A stretch of DNA of 64,000 bases from Rippkaea orientalis PCC 8801 (GTDB lineage: Bacteria; Cyanobacteriota; Cyanobacteriia; Cyanobacteriales; Microcystaceae), in contig NC_011726.1 of NCBI RefSeq assembly GCF_000021805.1, positions 2,636,097 to 2,700,096 on the forward strand, read 5' to 3'. Position 1 is the stretch's first letter; each line of letters begins with the position of its first letter. This document shows, piece by piece, positions 20,033 to 28,739 of this stretch. Both the position numbers and the translations under genes were made by a program. The notes under the pieces are model-generated. The model saw only the letters and a list, made by a program, of their open reading frames with translations, was not told the DNA's origin and made no database searches.

Positions 20033-20395
20033 TCAATCATCTAAGATAATATCTTGGTACAAGCCCTTGTGTTTTAAATTAATTATTTGTGCGACTGCTT
20101 CTAGATTAATCACTCCGTATACATGAGGAAATTTTTCGTCTTGATGACAGACTAGAGAGCTATTATTATTGGGATGACTAGGGGCTTCCCATTTTACCTG
20201 CGAGGTGAGTTTTTCGGAATCAACACACAGAACAATTAAGTCATTAGAATCTTGATAAAAAGTTTTAGCAACTTTCATCACTTGACTATTGGTAGAACAA
20301 TGAATAAATCCCTCTATTTCTAAAGAGTTAGTGCGATAGTATCCTAAATTTTTTGCCGCTTGCCATTGTTCTGGTGTAGTAATATGAAAAATCAT
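20033..20395 (-). CDS. DUF952 family protein
   Basis: The 120-residue protein begins MIFHITTPEQWQAAKNLGYY and continues EGFIHCSTNSQVMKVA. These match the DUF952 family, a fold related to ADP-ribosyltransferase-like and 2'-phosphotransferase (Tpt1/KptA-like) proteins according to published classifications. The function is not established. The start ATG is at 20395. It is leftward, 29 bp after the anbu stop, and could be the last gene of that transcript. No membrane segment is present. Confidence 0.8.
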   Translation of the reverse strand: MIFHITTPEQWQAAKNLGYYRTNSLEIEGFIHCSTNSQVMKVAKTFYQDSNDLIVLCVDSEKLTSQVKWEAPSHPNNNSSLVCHQDEKFPHVYGVINLEAVAQIINLKHKGLYQDIILDD

Positions 20396-20424
20396 AACTG
20401 ATTACTGATTACTCAATAATTGAT

Positions 20425-21192
20425 TTAATCAATCAAAATATCATCATTAGACTGACTTTCTTCGGGTTCCCATTCAAGATTAGGCATGGCATCAAAGGCA
20501 GAACGAACATGATCTTCCCATAGCTTACGCATCTTAGCTAAATAGGGATCACCTAAGCGCAGTTCTAATTTATGACGAACCACTAAAGTGTCCATTTCAT
20601 ACATGATTAAATTAATCGGCGGTCCCACAGAAATATTCGATTTCATCGTAGAATCGATGGATAAAAGAGCACATTTTGCCATCGCATCTAAGGGAGTATC
20701 GTATTTAATCGTTCGATCTAAAATCGGTTTACCATATTTAGTCTCTCCAATTTGTAAAAAAGGCGTTTCTTTGGTGGCTTGGATAAAGTTTCCTTGGGGA
20801 TAAATTAAATACAATTGAGCATTTTCTCCTTGGACTTGTCCTCCTAATAAAAAACTACATTGATAATCAATATTATTCCGTTCTAACCAAGGGCGATCGC
20901 TGTCTTGAATTTCTCTACTTTTTTCCCCAATATAGTGGGCAATATCATACATACTAGGCAAATTATAAAGATTTCTTGGTTCTCCATGATGCAAATCGCG
21001 TTTGAGTTGAGTAATGACTCCTTGGGTAATAGAAAGATTCCCCGAAGAACAGATTACAATTGCCCTTTCTCCAGCTAAGGAAAAATCAAATAATTTGCGG
21101 TAAGCTGAGATATAATCGACACCAGCATTAGTACGGGAATCAGCCCCCATAACGATCCCAAAGCGATTAATAATTCCTAAACAGTATGTCAT
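20425..21192 (-). CDS. Anbu (bacterial proteasome-related) peptidase
   Basis: This proteasome-type N-terminal hydrolase of 255 residues starts MTYCLGI. Removal of Met would expose the catalytic Thr, with Asp17 (GADSRTNAG) and Lys32 (YRKLFDF) at the proteasome-like positions counted from that Thr. I therefore prefer ATG 21192 over an upstream in-frame ATG at 21216 that would bury the threonine behind eight residues. Anbu subunits form open helical or ring assemblies, and their substrates are unknown. The C-terminus is acidic (WEPEESQSNDDILID). A small gene ends 36 bp upstream. The usual alpha-E/ATP-grasp/transglutaminase partners of Anbu are not next to it. Confidence 0.85.
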   Translation of the reverse strand: MTYCLGIINRFGIVMGADSRTNAGVDYISAYRKLFDFSLAGERAIVICSSGNLSITQGVITQLKRDLHHGEPRNLYNLPSMYDIAHYIGEKSREIQDSDRPWLERNNIDYQCSFLLGGQVQGENAQLYLIYPQGNFIQATKETPFLQIGETKYGKPILDRTIKYDTPLDAMAKCALLSIDSTMKSNISVGPPINLIMYEMDTLVVRHKLELRLGDPYLAKMRKLWEDHVRSAFDAMPNLEWEPEESQSNDDILID

Positions 21193-21228
21193 AGGTAGTG
21201 GATTAAACAGAATCAAAAAGTTAGTGAA

Positions 21229-21456
21229 TTAGTGAATAATTTCAGTTCGAGAAGTCTTTATTTTGCGAGTCATTAATAGGGCTAACTCTGGGGGAAAATT
21301 AGCTATTTGTAACCAGTCTTTTGAGAGATCATTAAGCAAATGCTCTTGTTCAAACTCAGATTTTTCGGTAGGTTGACCAACATTCATCAAAGCAATCCAA
21401 ACTGTTTCTTTATTTTGGGTTGGTAAAGCACCTGCTAAAGCCGATATTTTTGCCAT
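21229..21456 (-). CDS. Small hypothetical protein upstream of Anbu
   Basis: This 75-residue open frame starts at ATG 21456 (MAKISALAGALPTQNKETVW) and ends TRKIKTSRTEIIH. It is predicted to be soluble, with an acidic centre (EFEQEHLLNDLSKDW) and no domain I recognise. It sits 36 bp upstream of the Anbu start in the same direction, so the two are probably co-transcribed. A substrate, adaptor or unrelated function are all possible. Its short length makes the call uncertain, but it has a normal ATG start and coding-like composition. Confidence 0.6.
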   Translation of the reverse strand: MAKISALAGALPTQNKETVWIALMNVGQPTEKSEFEQEHLLNDLSKDWLQIANFPPELALLMTRKIKTSRTEIIH

Positions 21457-21476
21457 ATTCCTGATTTTAACACAGA

Positions 21477-21635
21477 TTACTCAGGAAGGTAACGCTTTTC
21501 TAAAAAGCCGGGATCTTTACCCGCAATAGCAAATACATCCGCTATACTCATACTCATACGGTAGTCTTGCAGATAATTTTCAATAGCTAAAAACATGGCA
21601 ACAGCAGCGCGAGGAGAGATGCGATCGCATCCTAA
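21477..21635 (-). pseudogene. Short open remnant, C-terminus-like, no start
   Basis: Between in-frame stops an uninterrupted leftward frame reads RISPRAAVAMFLAIENYLQ and then ADVFAIAGKDPGFLEKRYL before its stop. It looks like the C-terminal end of a longer protein. An internal ATG at 21596 would give only 39 residues. I do not recognise the parent family. It may be a degraded gene. Confidence 0.4.
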
Positions 21636-21875
21636 CTAATTGAATTTCACTTTCTGATATTTTTGTTGTCTCGACGACTATAAAACTTGAGGCTATCCCA
21701 TAACCCCGATTATTTTCCTTCTTCTTAGCCGTTGGATGCTGATATTTATCTTCATAGGAAAACCCATAGAATCTTTAGCTGGTTTAGCAACAGTTGCCCA
21801 GGAAATCTCCTTTTACTTTATCTCGTCTCACAGTAAATTACTCAAATCAACCAAATAAATTAATCATAACTGATC
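21636..21875. other. Spacer upstream of the lipoprotein gene
   Basis: AT-rich sequence with no convincing gene, repeat or hairpin. Together with the remnant at 21477-21635 it makes a gap of about 420 bases without an intact gene. It presumably holds the promoter of the gene at 21876. Confidence 0.35.
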
Positions 21876-23093
21876 ATGAAAACTCAATCTTTAATCTCTC
21901 TTTTATTAACCTTTGCTGCTATCAGTTTTATTCAATCTTGTGGCAATAATAATCCTACTCAATCTGATAATCAAACGACAACAAAACCTTCTGAAACAAC
22001 GACAGAAACTGTCCCCGTCGTTAACCCTGAACCTTCTCTCGCTCCCTTAGCTAAGTTTGATAAAGCAAAGGCAGAACGGTTAACCAATACAGCTAAAACG
22101 ATTGCGGGAATGAAGATTGATGATAATAGCAAATTAGCTGAACTTCAAAAAACTCAAGCGTGGAATAATTACCGTAATTCTTTAGAAAACTCCTGGTCAA
22201 AATTAGAGACTCAACAACTCTCTAAAGTCAGACAATGGTCAGGTAAAGAATTACCCTCCATTAATGACAATTCCTCTACCGTTTTCTATCCCTTTAGTGG
22301 ACCTGATTTTCTCTATGCCTATTCTTTATTTCCCAAAGCACAAGAATATGTTTTAGTAGCCCTTGAACCCGTAGGAAAACTCCCTGATTTTGAGACACTT
22401 TCTACTAATCAACAGATCCAAAAATTACAAGAATCCCAAAATGCCCTTTATGCGATTCTTAAATTCAGTTTCTTTCGTACTAATGATATGAAAGTAGACA
22501 TGACTAAGCAAGGAGTTTTACCGGTTTTGTTTTTGTTTTTAGCAAGAACAAATAATCAAATTCTTGATCTTCAATACGTTGGAATTAACTCTCAAGCTAA
22601 CATTCAAAAGTTTGCTAATAGCATGATACCAGGGGTTAAAATTAACTTTCTTCCTCAAGGAGAATCTACCCCCCGCACACTCTATTATTTTTCGACGGAT
22701 TTATCAGATGCAGGACTGAAAAAAACACCACAGTTTAGTCAATTTGTAAAACAATTAGAGACTCCTGTGACTTATCTTAAAGCTTCCTCTTATCTAATGC
22801 ACTATGGGACGTTTTCTAATATACGGGAGCTGATTTTATCGAAAACCACCAGTTTAGTTCAAGATGATTCGGGAATTGCCCTTAAATATTTTAACCCTGA
22901 ACAATGGGACTTAAAATTTTTTGGTAACTATACCCCTCCTCGTGCCCCTTTTAACCAAGAGGAATACCAACCCAATTTGATGCAAGTCTATCGCAGTAAT
23001 AAAAATATTAGTAAGATAGATTTTGGTATTGGTTACAATTTTGGACCCAATGAATCCAATTTAATGATAGCGATTCCCAAGGCAAAAACTTAA
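21876..23093 (+). CDS. Putative lipoprotein, conserved cyanobacterial hypothetical
   Basis: The 405-residue protein has an N-terminal hydrophobic segment ending SFIQSCGNNN, a plausible though imperfect lipobox with Cys22 as lipid anchor. A Thr/Gln/Pro-rich linker (about 23-55) follows. The mature domain contains the motif FYPFSGPDFLYAYSLFPKA and a second half with LKYFNPEQWDLKFFGNYTPP. I recognise these as features of an uncharacterised bacterial family but give no function. It probably resides in the periplasm or on the outer face of a membrane. It is isolated, with a leftward cluster downstream. Confidence 0.75.
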   Translation: MKTQSLISLLLTFAAISFIQSCGNNNPTQSDNQTTTKPSETTTETVPVVNPEPSLAPLAKFDKAKAERLTNTAKTIAGMKIDDNSKLAELQKTQAWNNYRNSLENSWSKLETQQLSKVRQWSGKELPSINDNSSTVFYPFSGPDFLYAYSLFPKAQEYVLVALEPVGKLPDFETLSTNQQIQKLQESQNALYAILKFSFFRTNDMKVDMTKQGVLPVLFLFLARTNNQILDLQYVGINSQANIQKFANSMIPGVKINFLPQGESTPRTLYYFSTDLSDAGLKKTPQFSQFVKQLETPVTYLKASSYLMHYGTFSNIRELILSKTTSLVQDDSGIALKYFNPEQWDLKFFGNYTPPRAPFNQEEYQPNLMQVYRSNKNISKIDFGIGYNFGPNESNLMIAIPKAKT

Positions 23094-23415
23094 GCCCAAT
23101 CTCAATAACAGATTAACTTTAATTTAAATGCACGATGTTGTCCTCTGATGGCAAGTTGGAGAATTTCCTGACAAATTTTTAAGCCATTTTCACTAAGGAG
23201 GTCGGTATAAATAAAGGTAGGGTGGGCAATGTCAACCAAAAAGCAGCAAATAGTGTAGCGATCAGGGTTTCTAGCAGTAACTGTGCTTCGAGTTTTTCAG
23301 CCAATAAATTGATTAGGTTGACCACAGAACAACCAACTATTGCATTTCTACAATGTCTTAAAAAGTGGCAACGTTCAAAATAATTGGACATAGGATAAAG
23401 AATGTAGCAATTCTT
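23094..23415. other. Intergenic region with one dispersed-repeat copy
   Basis: About 320 bases. GGTAGGGTGGGCAATGTCAA (from 23216) is a decayed copy of the GGGTGGGCAATGCCCACC repeat found three more times in the window. Open frames exist on both strands but resemble no protein I know and lack good starts, so no gene is called. Confidence 0.5.
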
Positions 23416-24006
23416 TTATACTACCACTTGAGCCATGGTCGTTACAGTAATAATTTTAGGATCTTCTTGCACTGTTTCAAACTTCCAACCCATCTGAGCA
23501 GAATAATCATTAATAATCGTCAAAAGTCCTAACCCAGAAACTTCATGATTGGGATTTCTGACACTGTTTTCGATTTCAGAAATATAGCGAGCATCAAGAT
23601 CGCAAGTAAGTAATTCTTGAATAAAAGCTTGAAAACTCTCCACGGTTTCAGGTCGAATACTATTTTTAGCAAAAATAATGGCTTTCATCCCCAAATTATC
23701 GACAAAATTGACCCCGACTTGAATTTGATACTTTGATTTTTCATCATTATATTTAATTGCATTTTCCAACAATTCATTGGCAATAAAGCTGACTGAATTT
23801 CTACTAATAGCTATTTTTTTTTGTCGTTCAACATCATCAATATCAATGGGCAAAAAAGAGGTAAAATAATCCGCAATAAAATGAGCCGATAAGCGATTAT
23901 TTCGCCAGCGTTTTTTAATCGGATCAGCATGGGGTGTAAAAATGATTTGTAAACAATCATGAGAGGGGATAAATTCCTCTAAAAACTGACCAAAAACTTG
24001 AGACAT
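23416..24006 (-). CDS. GHKL ATPase-domain protein (Slr1861-like)
   Basis: The 196-residue protein carries a histidine-kinase-type ATP-binding fold: an N box (SFIANELLENAIKYN, about 71-85) and a glycine-rich segment (SGLGLLTIINDYSAQMGWKF, about 158-177). There is no dimerisation histidine. Slr1861 in the Synechocystis icfG cluster has this layout and is thought to act like an anti-sigma/RsbW-type switch kinase. It is the third leftward gene after two SpoIIE-type phosphatases, 305 bp past the larger one. The expected partner, a STAS antagonist, is not seen within this window. The function is inferred from the family. Confidence 0.75.
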   Translation of the reverse strand: MSQVFGQFLEEFIPSHDCLQIIFTPHADPIKKRWRNNRLSAHFIADYFTSFLPIDIDDVERQKKIAISRNSVSFIANELLENAIKYNDEKSKYQIQVGVNFVDNLGMKAIIFAKNSIRPETVESFQAFIQELLTCDLDARYISEIENSVRNPNHEVSGLGLLTIINDYSAQMGWKFETVQEDPKIITVTTMAQVVV

Positions 24007-24132
24007 AGTTACTTGTATAATCTATAACTCGGTTAACTTAATAACAATCTTATCATATTATTGGTTTTTCTCTGAATCCTTGATATAGTAAGTCTATTGA
24101 AATTGTCAACGAACTGGTGAGAAGAAGGAAAC

Positions 24133-24162
24133 GAGGAACGGGGAACGGGGAACAGGGAACGG
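24133..24162. repeat. Heptanucleotide tandem repeat (STRR type)
   Basis: Four consecutive seven-base units, GAGGAAC, GGGGAAC, GGGGAAC and AGGGAAC, followed by GG. Short tandemly repeated heptamers of this kind are dispersed in cyanobacterial genomes. It lies in the 305-bp spacer between the GHKL protein and the large phosphatase. Confidence 0.8.
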
Positions 24163-24248
24163 ATAATTTTTACAACTCAAATGGAAATGCTATAGATAAG
24201 TTTAAAACAGAATTTCAGGAGAAGTGCCCATCTATTCATTTAACTTCT

Positions 24249-24277
24249 GTAGGGGCTTAATATTATTAAGCCCCTAC
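24249..24277. repeat. 29-bp palindrome, copy 1
   Basis: GTAGGGGCTTAATA (24249-24262), one central T, then its exact complement (24264-24277). A near-identical palindrome stands at 39195-39221, so this is a dispersed family. It lies 34 bp beyond the stop of the large leftward phosphatase and could also act as its terminator. Confidence 0.85.
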
Positions 24278-24311
24278 TCACTACTAAATACTGACTTCAT
24301 TCAACTTTACC

Positions 24312-27215
24312 TCATTTTTGTTTAAGCACCAACAAAGTAATATCATCAAAAACTTTTTGTTCTCCAATATGCTGATACACATCTTCAATCACTGCCTCTT
24401 GAATTTCTTGTGCGGACTTTTGCCAACTTTGACTAACAACGTCACATAATCTGTTTAATCCATAAAAATTCCTATTAATATCTTTTGCTTCCGTAATACC
24501 ATCAGTATAGAGAATAACCCCATCTCCGGGGTTTAATTCAACACAAACTTGATCAACAAAATGGGAAATGTCATGATCTAAACCAATCGGAAAGCCGAGA
24601 TCTATTGTATTAATTCGTTCAATTTTTCCTCCAGAACGAACCAGTAAAATTTCTTCATGTTGGCCACTTATTCTCAGTTGTCTTTGGTAATAATGAAGAA
24701 TCCCTAAGCTCAAGTTTTTATCGGAATTCATTCGTTGTAAATTTTGATAGATTGTGCGATTTAAAGCCGATAGAAAGCGAATAGGATCAGTTTCTCCTAT
24801 TTCTTTAAGAGTCCGTACTGCTGTTTGAGTCATGACCATTAAAATCCCACTTTCTAAACCATGGCCGGTAACATCTCCAATGCCTAAAGTAACGATTCCA
24901 TCATGATGCAAAACATCATAATAATCTCCTCCAACTTCCGCAGCAGGTTTCATAAATCCAGCTAACTCTAATCCTTCAATTCCTCTTAATTCTTCAACTT
25001 TTGGTAAAATCATCTGCTGCATTTGAAAAACAACGTTAAGTTCTGCACTCATGCGAACATTTTCTAACCTTAATTTGTTATTGAGATCGGTAATTTCTTG
25101 ATTAGCTGCTGCTAGTTGAGCCGTGCGTTTACTAACAATACTTTCTAAGGTTTGTTCTAATTCCTTACGAGCCGTAATTTCTGTCCGAATACTTAAATAC
25201 TGAAAGGGACGACCAGTTTTATCCAAAAAAGGAATAATGGTACTATTAACCCAATAAAATGCTCCATCTTTGGTTTTATTTTTAATTTCTCCTTGCCAAA
25301 TTTGTCCACTAGAAATAGTTGACCAAAGCTCTTTATAAAAGGCGCGATCATGATAACCCGATTTGAGTATACGATGGTTATTACCAATTAATTCCTCTGG
25401 GGAATATTGAGATACTTCACAAAACTTATCATTAACATAATTAATATTACCTTGAGCATCGGTAATCGTAACAATAGCTAATTGATCTAATGCGTATTTG
25501 ATATCTGATAATTCTTTAACGGTTTGAGTCAGCTTTTCTTCAGCTTTTTTGCGTTCTGTAATATTAATGCCAATGGAAACTGTCGCATTACCACCTTGAT
25601 ATTTTTGAGCAGCGATAAGATAATATTCTAGGCAGTCATTGAAGGTTATTTCAACCACTTGCGAATCCGCATCTTTAGAACTTTCTAGAAAGCTAAACAA
25701 AAACTCGATTAAGTGATCATTTCCTTGGAGAAATCCAATAGGTTTCCCGATAAATTCTTCTGCTGGCAAATTCCACTTATCAGATAGGTAACGGTTAACA
25801 CCTAGATAAAATCCTTGAGAATCAATCCAAGAAATTGAACCAGGAACTGCGTCTAAAATTGTTTCTAATTTTTCTTTGGCTTCTAATAAATCAGCTTTTG
25901 CTTGCTCAAGATCTTCATTTTTAGCTTCTAACGCTTCAAAATAATCTTTAATTTGATTTGCCATAACATTGAAAGTTATTCCTAAGCTTTCTAATTCTTT
26001 TATCCCTTTAATATTGACTTTGGTTTTAAGATTTCCTTCTGCAATTTGTTGAGCGGCTTGATTTAGTTGTAAAATCAGTTCAACAATCCACCGCGAGGTC
26101 AAAAGTCCCAAGGTTGTTGCTAAAATTAAAGCAGCAATAACTAAAGCAAAAGTTGTCTTATTATTTGCCTCGATTTGTTGCATAAAATCGCTTTCAGGGA
26201 CAACAATAACAATGTACCAATCCAGTCCAAAATCATCTTGAAAAGGCAATACTTTCATAAAGTGATGCTTGCCATGAATTTTAAATTTTAGTTTTTGAGG
26301 AATATCGATCGGGATAATATCTTCTGGTGATGCTGTTTTTATATTTCCCAACGTTTTCTGTAAATAAAATGCTGCTGGACGAATTAAGGAATCTTCAAGA
26401 TTGGTAGCACTAAGTCGCTGAGGTTGATTATCAACCATTAAAAAAGGCGATTTAGCAGAAGAACTAGCTACTAATTGACCTGAACTTTCTATAATAAATG
26501 TCTTACCCGATCGCCCAATTTTTAAACTGCGAAGAAAGTCACTAATTTGCAGTAGGGTTAAATCCGTTGCTAAGACCCCTTGAAATTTGCCGTTTTTATC
26601 ATAATAAGATTCACCCAACGTAATGGCTAAGGTAGGAGGACTAACCCAAGGATAAATTTGACTCCAGACGGGTTTTCCTGCTCTTTCAGAAGCAATATAC
26701 CAGGGTTGAAGACGGGCATCAAAACCTATATACGTCCTTAGTCTTTCTCGACGATTTCCTTGACTATTAATAGCGTAGGTTTGTAAGTCACCTGATCGAT
26801 CTCTTTCTTGATAATCAAGAGTTCCATCATCATTGATCGCTAATCCAATAAATTTTCCATCAACACCAGCAAACTGAATTTTACTAACTAACTCAAAAAC
26901 TTGTGCCTGTTGCCAAAAATGACGTTCAATTGCCTTGATATTCTGGAGATTTAATTGCCCCAAATTTAACGCATTTTTATTAAGCTGATTAACCAGATGG
27001 GGAGTCCCTAAATAACTGTTCAAACGCTCAATAATGACATTGCTAACTTCATTGGTTAACTGACCCGCTAAATCTTCAACGGCTTTCTGACCATTTCTAA
27101 AGGAAAGATAACCCACCAAACCCACTGCACCAACAATTTGAATGACAAAAGGAACCACGAGGACGGTTCTCAAGGGAATTTTATACTGAAATTTTTGCAG
27201 CAGCGTGATTAACAT
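24312..27215 (-). CDS. Membrane sensor phosphatase: Cache-HAMP-PAS-PAS-SpoIIE/PP2C
   Basis: The 967-residue protein has an N-terminal membrane segment (about 17-39), a large extracytoplasmic Cache-like sensor domain and a second segment (about 350-375). HAMP, coiled coil, two PAS domains (the second with ITDAQGNINYVNDKFCEV) and another coiled coil follow. The C-terminal SpoIIE-type PP2C domain (from about 735) carries metal-binding aspartates in GGDYYDVL, GDVTGHG, YTDGITEA and FDDITLLVL. The layout matches IcfG/RsbU-like phosphatases, which dephosphorylate STAS antagonists in partner-switching circuits. It lies downstream of a shorter paralogue and upstream of a GHKL ATPase. Confidence 0.9.
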   Translation of the reverse strand: MLITLLQKFQYKIPLRTVLVVPFVIQIVGAVGLVGYLSFRNGQKAVEDLAGQLTNEVSNVIIERLNSYLGTPHLVNQLNKNALNLGQLNLQNIKAIERHFWQQAQVFELVSKIQFAGVDGKFIGLAINDDGTLDYQERDRSGDLQTYAINSQGNRRERLRTYIGFDARLQPWYIASERAGKPVWSQIYPWVSPPTLAITLGESYYDKNGKFQGVLATDLTLLQISDFLRSLKIGRSGKTFIIESSGQLVASSSAKSPFLMVDNQPQRLSATNLEDSLIRPAAFYLQKTLGNIKTASPEDIIPIDIPQKLKFKIHGKHHFMKVLPFQDDFGLDWYIVIVVPESDFMQQIEANNKTTFALVIAALILATTLGLLTSRWIVELILQLNQAAQQIAEGNLKTKVNIKGIKELESLGITFNVMANQIKDYFEALEAKNEDLEQAKADLLEAKEKLETILDAVPGSISWIDSQGFYLGVNRYLSDKWNLPAEEFIGKPIGFLQGNDHLIEFLFSFLESSKDADSQVVEITFNDCLEYYLIAAQKYQGGNATVSIGINITERKKAEEKLTQTVKELSDIKYALDQLAIVTITDAQGNINYVNDKFCEVSQYSPEELIGNNHRILKSGYHDRAFYKELWSTISSGQIWQGEIKNKTKDGAFYWVNSTIIPFLDKTGRPFQYLSIRTEITARKELEQTLESIVSKRTAQLAAANQEITDLNNKLRLENVRMSAELNVVFQMQQMILPKVEELRGIEGLELAGFMKPAAEVGGDYYDVLHHDGIVTLGIGDVTGHGLESGILMVMTQTAVRTLKEIGETDPIRFLSALNRTIYQNLQRMNSDKNLSLGILHYYQRQLRISGQHEEILLVRSGGKIERINTIDLGFPIGLDHDISHFVDQVCVELNPGDGVILYTDGITEAKDINRNFYGLNRLCDVVSQSWQKSAQEIQEAVIEDVYQHIGEQKVFDDITLLVLKQK

Positions 27216-27390
27216 AAGTTCAGATTAATATCTGAGGATTCAACAACACTATCACAGCCTCTAGGGAAAACAACAACGTTTTTTGTGCAAGGGGTTGGGT
27301 AACTTGGTATTATCTTTATTATAAGGCCGACCATGATTAAAGGAAGTCAGTATATTTTCGGGATTGTCTGTTTTGTTTAGAAAGTTCTTT

Positions 27391-28146
27391 TTATTTTTGT
27401 TTAAGTATCAACAACGTAATATCATCAAAAATCTTTTCTGTTCCAATATGTTGGTAGACATCTTTAATAACCGCTTCTTGAATTTCCTGTGCAGATTTTG
27501 ACCACATTTCACTGACAACTTCACATAATTTTTCAACTCCATAAAAGTTTTTACTCATATCTTTTGCTTCGGTAATACCATCGGTATAAAGAACAACCCC
27601 ATCCCCCGTATTTAGCTGGACACAAATTTGATCAATAAAGTGAGAAATCTCGTGATCTAACCCAATGGGAAGACCTAAATCAATAGTCTCAATTCTTTCA
27701 ATTTTTCCGCCAGAATGTACCACCAAAATCTCTTCATGTTGACCACTGATACTCAGTTGACCTTCGCAATAATGAAGAATACCTAGAGTCAGACTTTTAT
27801 CTGAGTTCATCCGTTTGATATTTTGATAAATCGTTCGGTTGAGGGTAGATAAAAATTTTACGGGGTCAGTTTCTCCCATTTCTTTGAGGGTGCGTACTGC
27901 GGTTTGCGTCATGACCATTAAAATCCCACTTTCTAGTCCATGACCGGTAACATCTCCAATGCCTAAAGTAACAACTCCATTATGATGTAAAACATCATAA
28001 TAATCTCCTCCCACTTCTTCGGCCGGTTTCATATATCCAGCTAAATCAAGTTCCTCGATTTTTTCAAGTTCTTCAAGTTTGGGTAAGATCATCTGCTGCA
28101 TTTGACAGACAATACTGACTTGCTGTTTTTCGATACTAAAAGCCAA
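27391..28146 (-). CDS. Stand-alone SpoIIE/PP2C phosphatase, paralogue of the neighbour
   Basis: The 251-residue protein is almost wholly a SpoIIE-type PP2C domain, with the same motifs as the C-terminus of the 967-residue gene downstream: GGDYYDVLHH, GDVTGHGLESGILMVMTQTA, YTDGITEAKD and FDDITLL. Identity is high through the whole domain, pointing to a tandem duplication that kept only the catalytic part, with a short N-terminal MAFSIEKQQVSIVCQMQQM. All metal ligands seen in the family remain, so activity is likely. It has no sensor domain and would depend on another protein for input. Confidence 0.88.
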   Translation of the reverse strand: MAFSIEKQQVSIVCQMQQMILPKLEELEKIEELDLAGYMKPAEEVGGDYYDVLHHNGVVTLGIGDVTGHGLESGILMVMTQTAVRTLKEMGETDPVKFLSTLNRTIYQNIKRMNSDKSLTLGILHYCEGQLSISGQHEEILVVHSGGKIERIETIDLGLPIGLDHEISHFIDQICVQLNTGDGVVLYTDGITEAKDMSKNFYGVEKLCEVVSEMWSKSAQEIQEAVIKDVYQHIGTEKIFDDITLLILKQK

Positions 28147-28203
28147 ATGAAGGGGAATATCCGCATTTTAGCTCTCTAGCATAATACTCCCTCGTCCCCA
28201 AAG

Positions 28204-28232
28204 TTGCCAGTATGGGAAATTAGGACTATAAT
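28204..28232 (+). promoter_or_regulatory. Promoter of ssrA
   Basis: TTGCCA (28204-28209), 17 bases, TATAAT (28227-28232): near-consensus sigma-70 spacing and sequence, 15 bp before the mature tmRNA 5' end. The leftward phosphatase gene starts 57 bp away on the other strand. Confidence 0.8.
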
Positions 28233-28247
28233 GAAAGGAGAACACAA

Positions 28248-28632
28248 GGGGCCGTAACGGTTTCGACAGGTTGGCGAAAGCTGCCCCGTGATTCAGGTCG
28301 AGAGTGAGTCTCCTCTCGTAAATCCAAGGCTCAAACAAAAAGTAACTGCGAATAACATCGTTAGCTTCAAGCGTGTAGCCGTAGCTGCCTAGATTCTAGA
28401 CTCGTCAGAGTACGCTTACTTCTATTGTGACTCCGTTAAGCATTAGAGGTAAACCCCAACGGATGCACCCTTTAGTTACCTCTGGTTGACTGTTGGGTAA
28501 AGACTTCACCAGAGCATCCCATCATTCGGGATAATGAATGGTTCCCGTCCTGCGGATCAAAAGGACTAAGCCTGTGAATGAGCGGAAAGTTAATACCCAG
28601 TCTGGACAGCAGTTCGACTCTGCTCGGCTCCA
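28248..28632 (+). ncRNA. ssrA: Transfer-messenger RNA (tmRNA)
   Basis: The 5' end GGGGCCGTAACGGTTTCGAC pairs with the 3' end GTTCGACTCTGCTCGGCTCC to form the tRNA-like domain with a T arm. The tag reading frame runs 28348-28392 and encodes ANNIVSFKRVAVAA followed by TAG, differing by one residue from the ANNIVSFKRVAIAA tag I recall for Synechocystis. CCA is not encoded and must be added. It rescues ribosomes stalled on broken mRNAs and marks the product for ClpXP. It is a one-piece tmRNA, not permuted. The 3' end is placed at the discriminator A. Confidence 0.97.
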
Positions 28633-28739
28633 TGAAATATTCTTAAAAAAAGTGAATTATAATTCTAAGTTAAACTCTAAGGATTGATCCTAGAGTAATA
28701 TTTGAGTGTGGTTTTGGAAAAATTAGGAAACACCTACTT

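Noticed and set aside
23179-23391. Open frame on the minus strand ending LPTLPLFIPTSLVKMA
   Set aside because: No domain, no ribosome-binding site, and it includes a copy of a dispersed repeat; an equally long frame exists on the other strand.
24133-24162. The GGGGAAC repeat as a CRISPR or operator array
   Set aside because: The units are directly adjacent with no spacers, which fits a tandem heptamer repeat and not a CRISPR.
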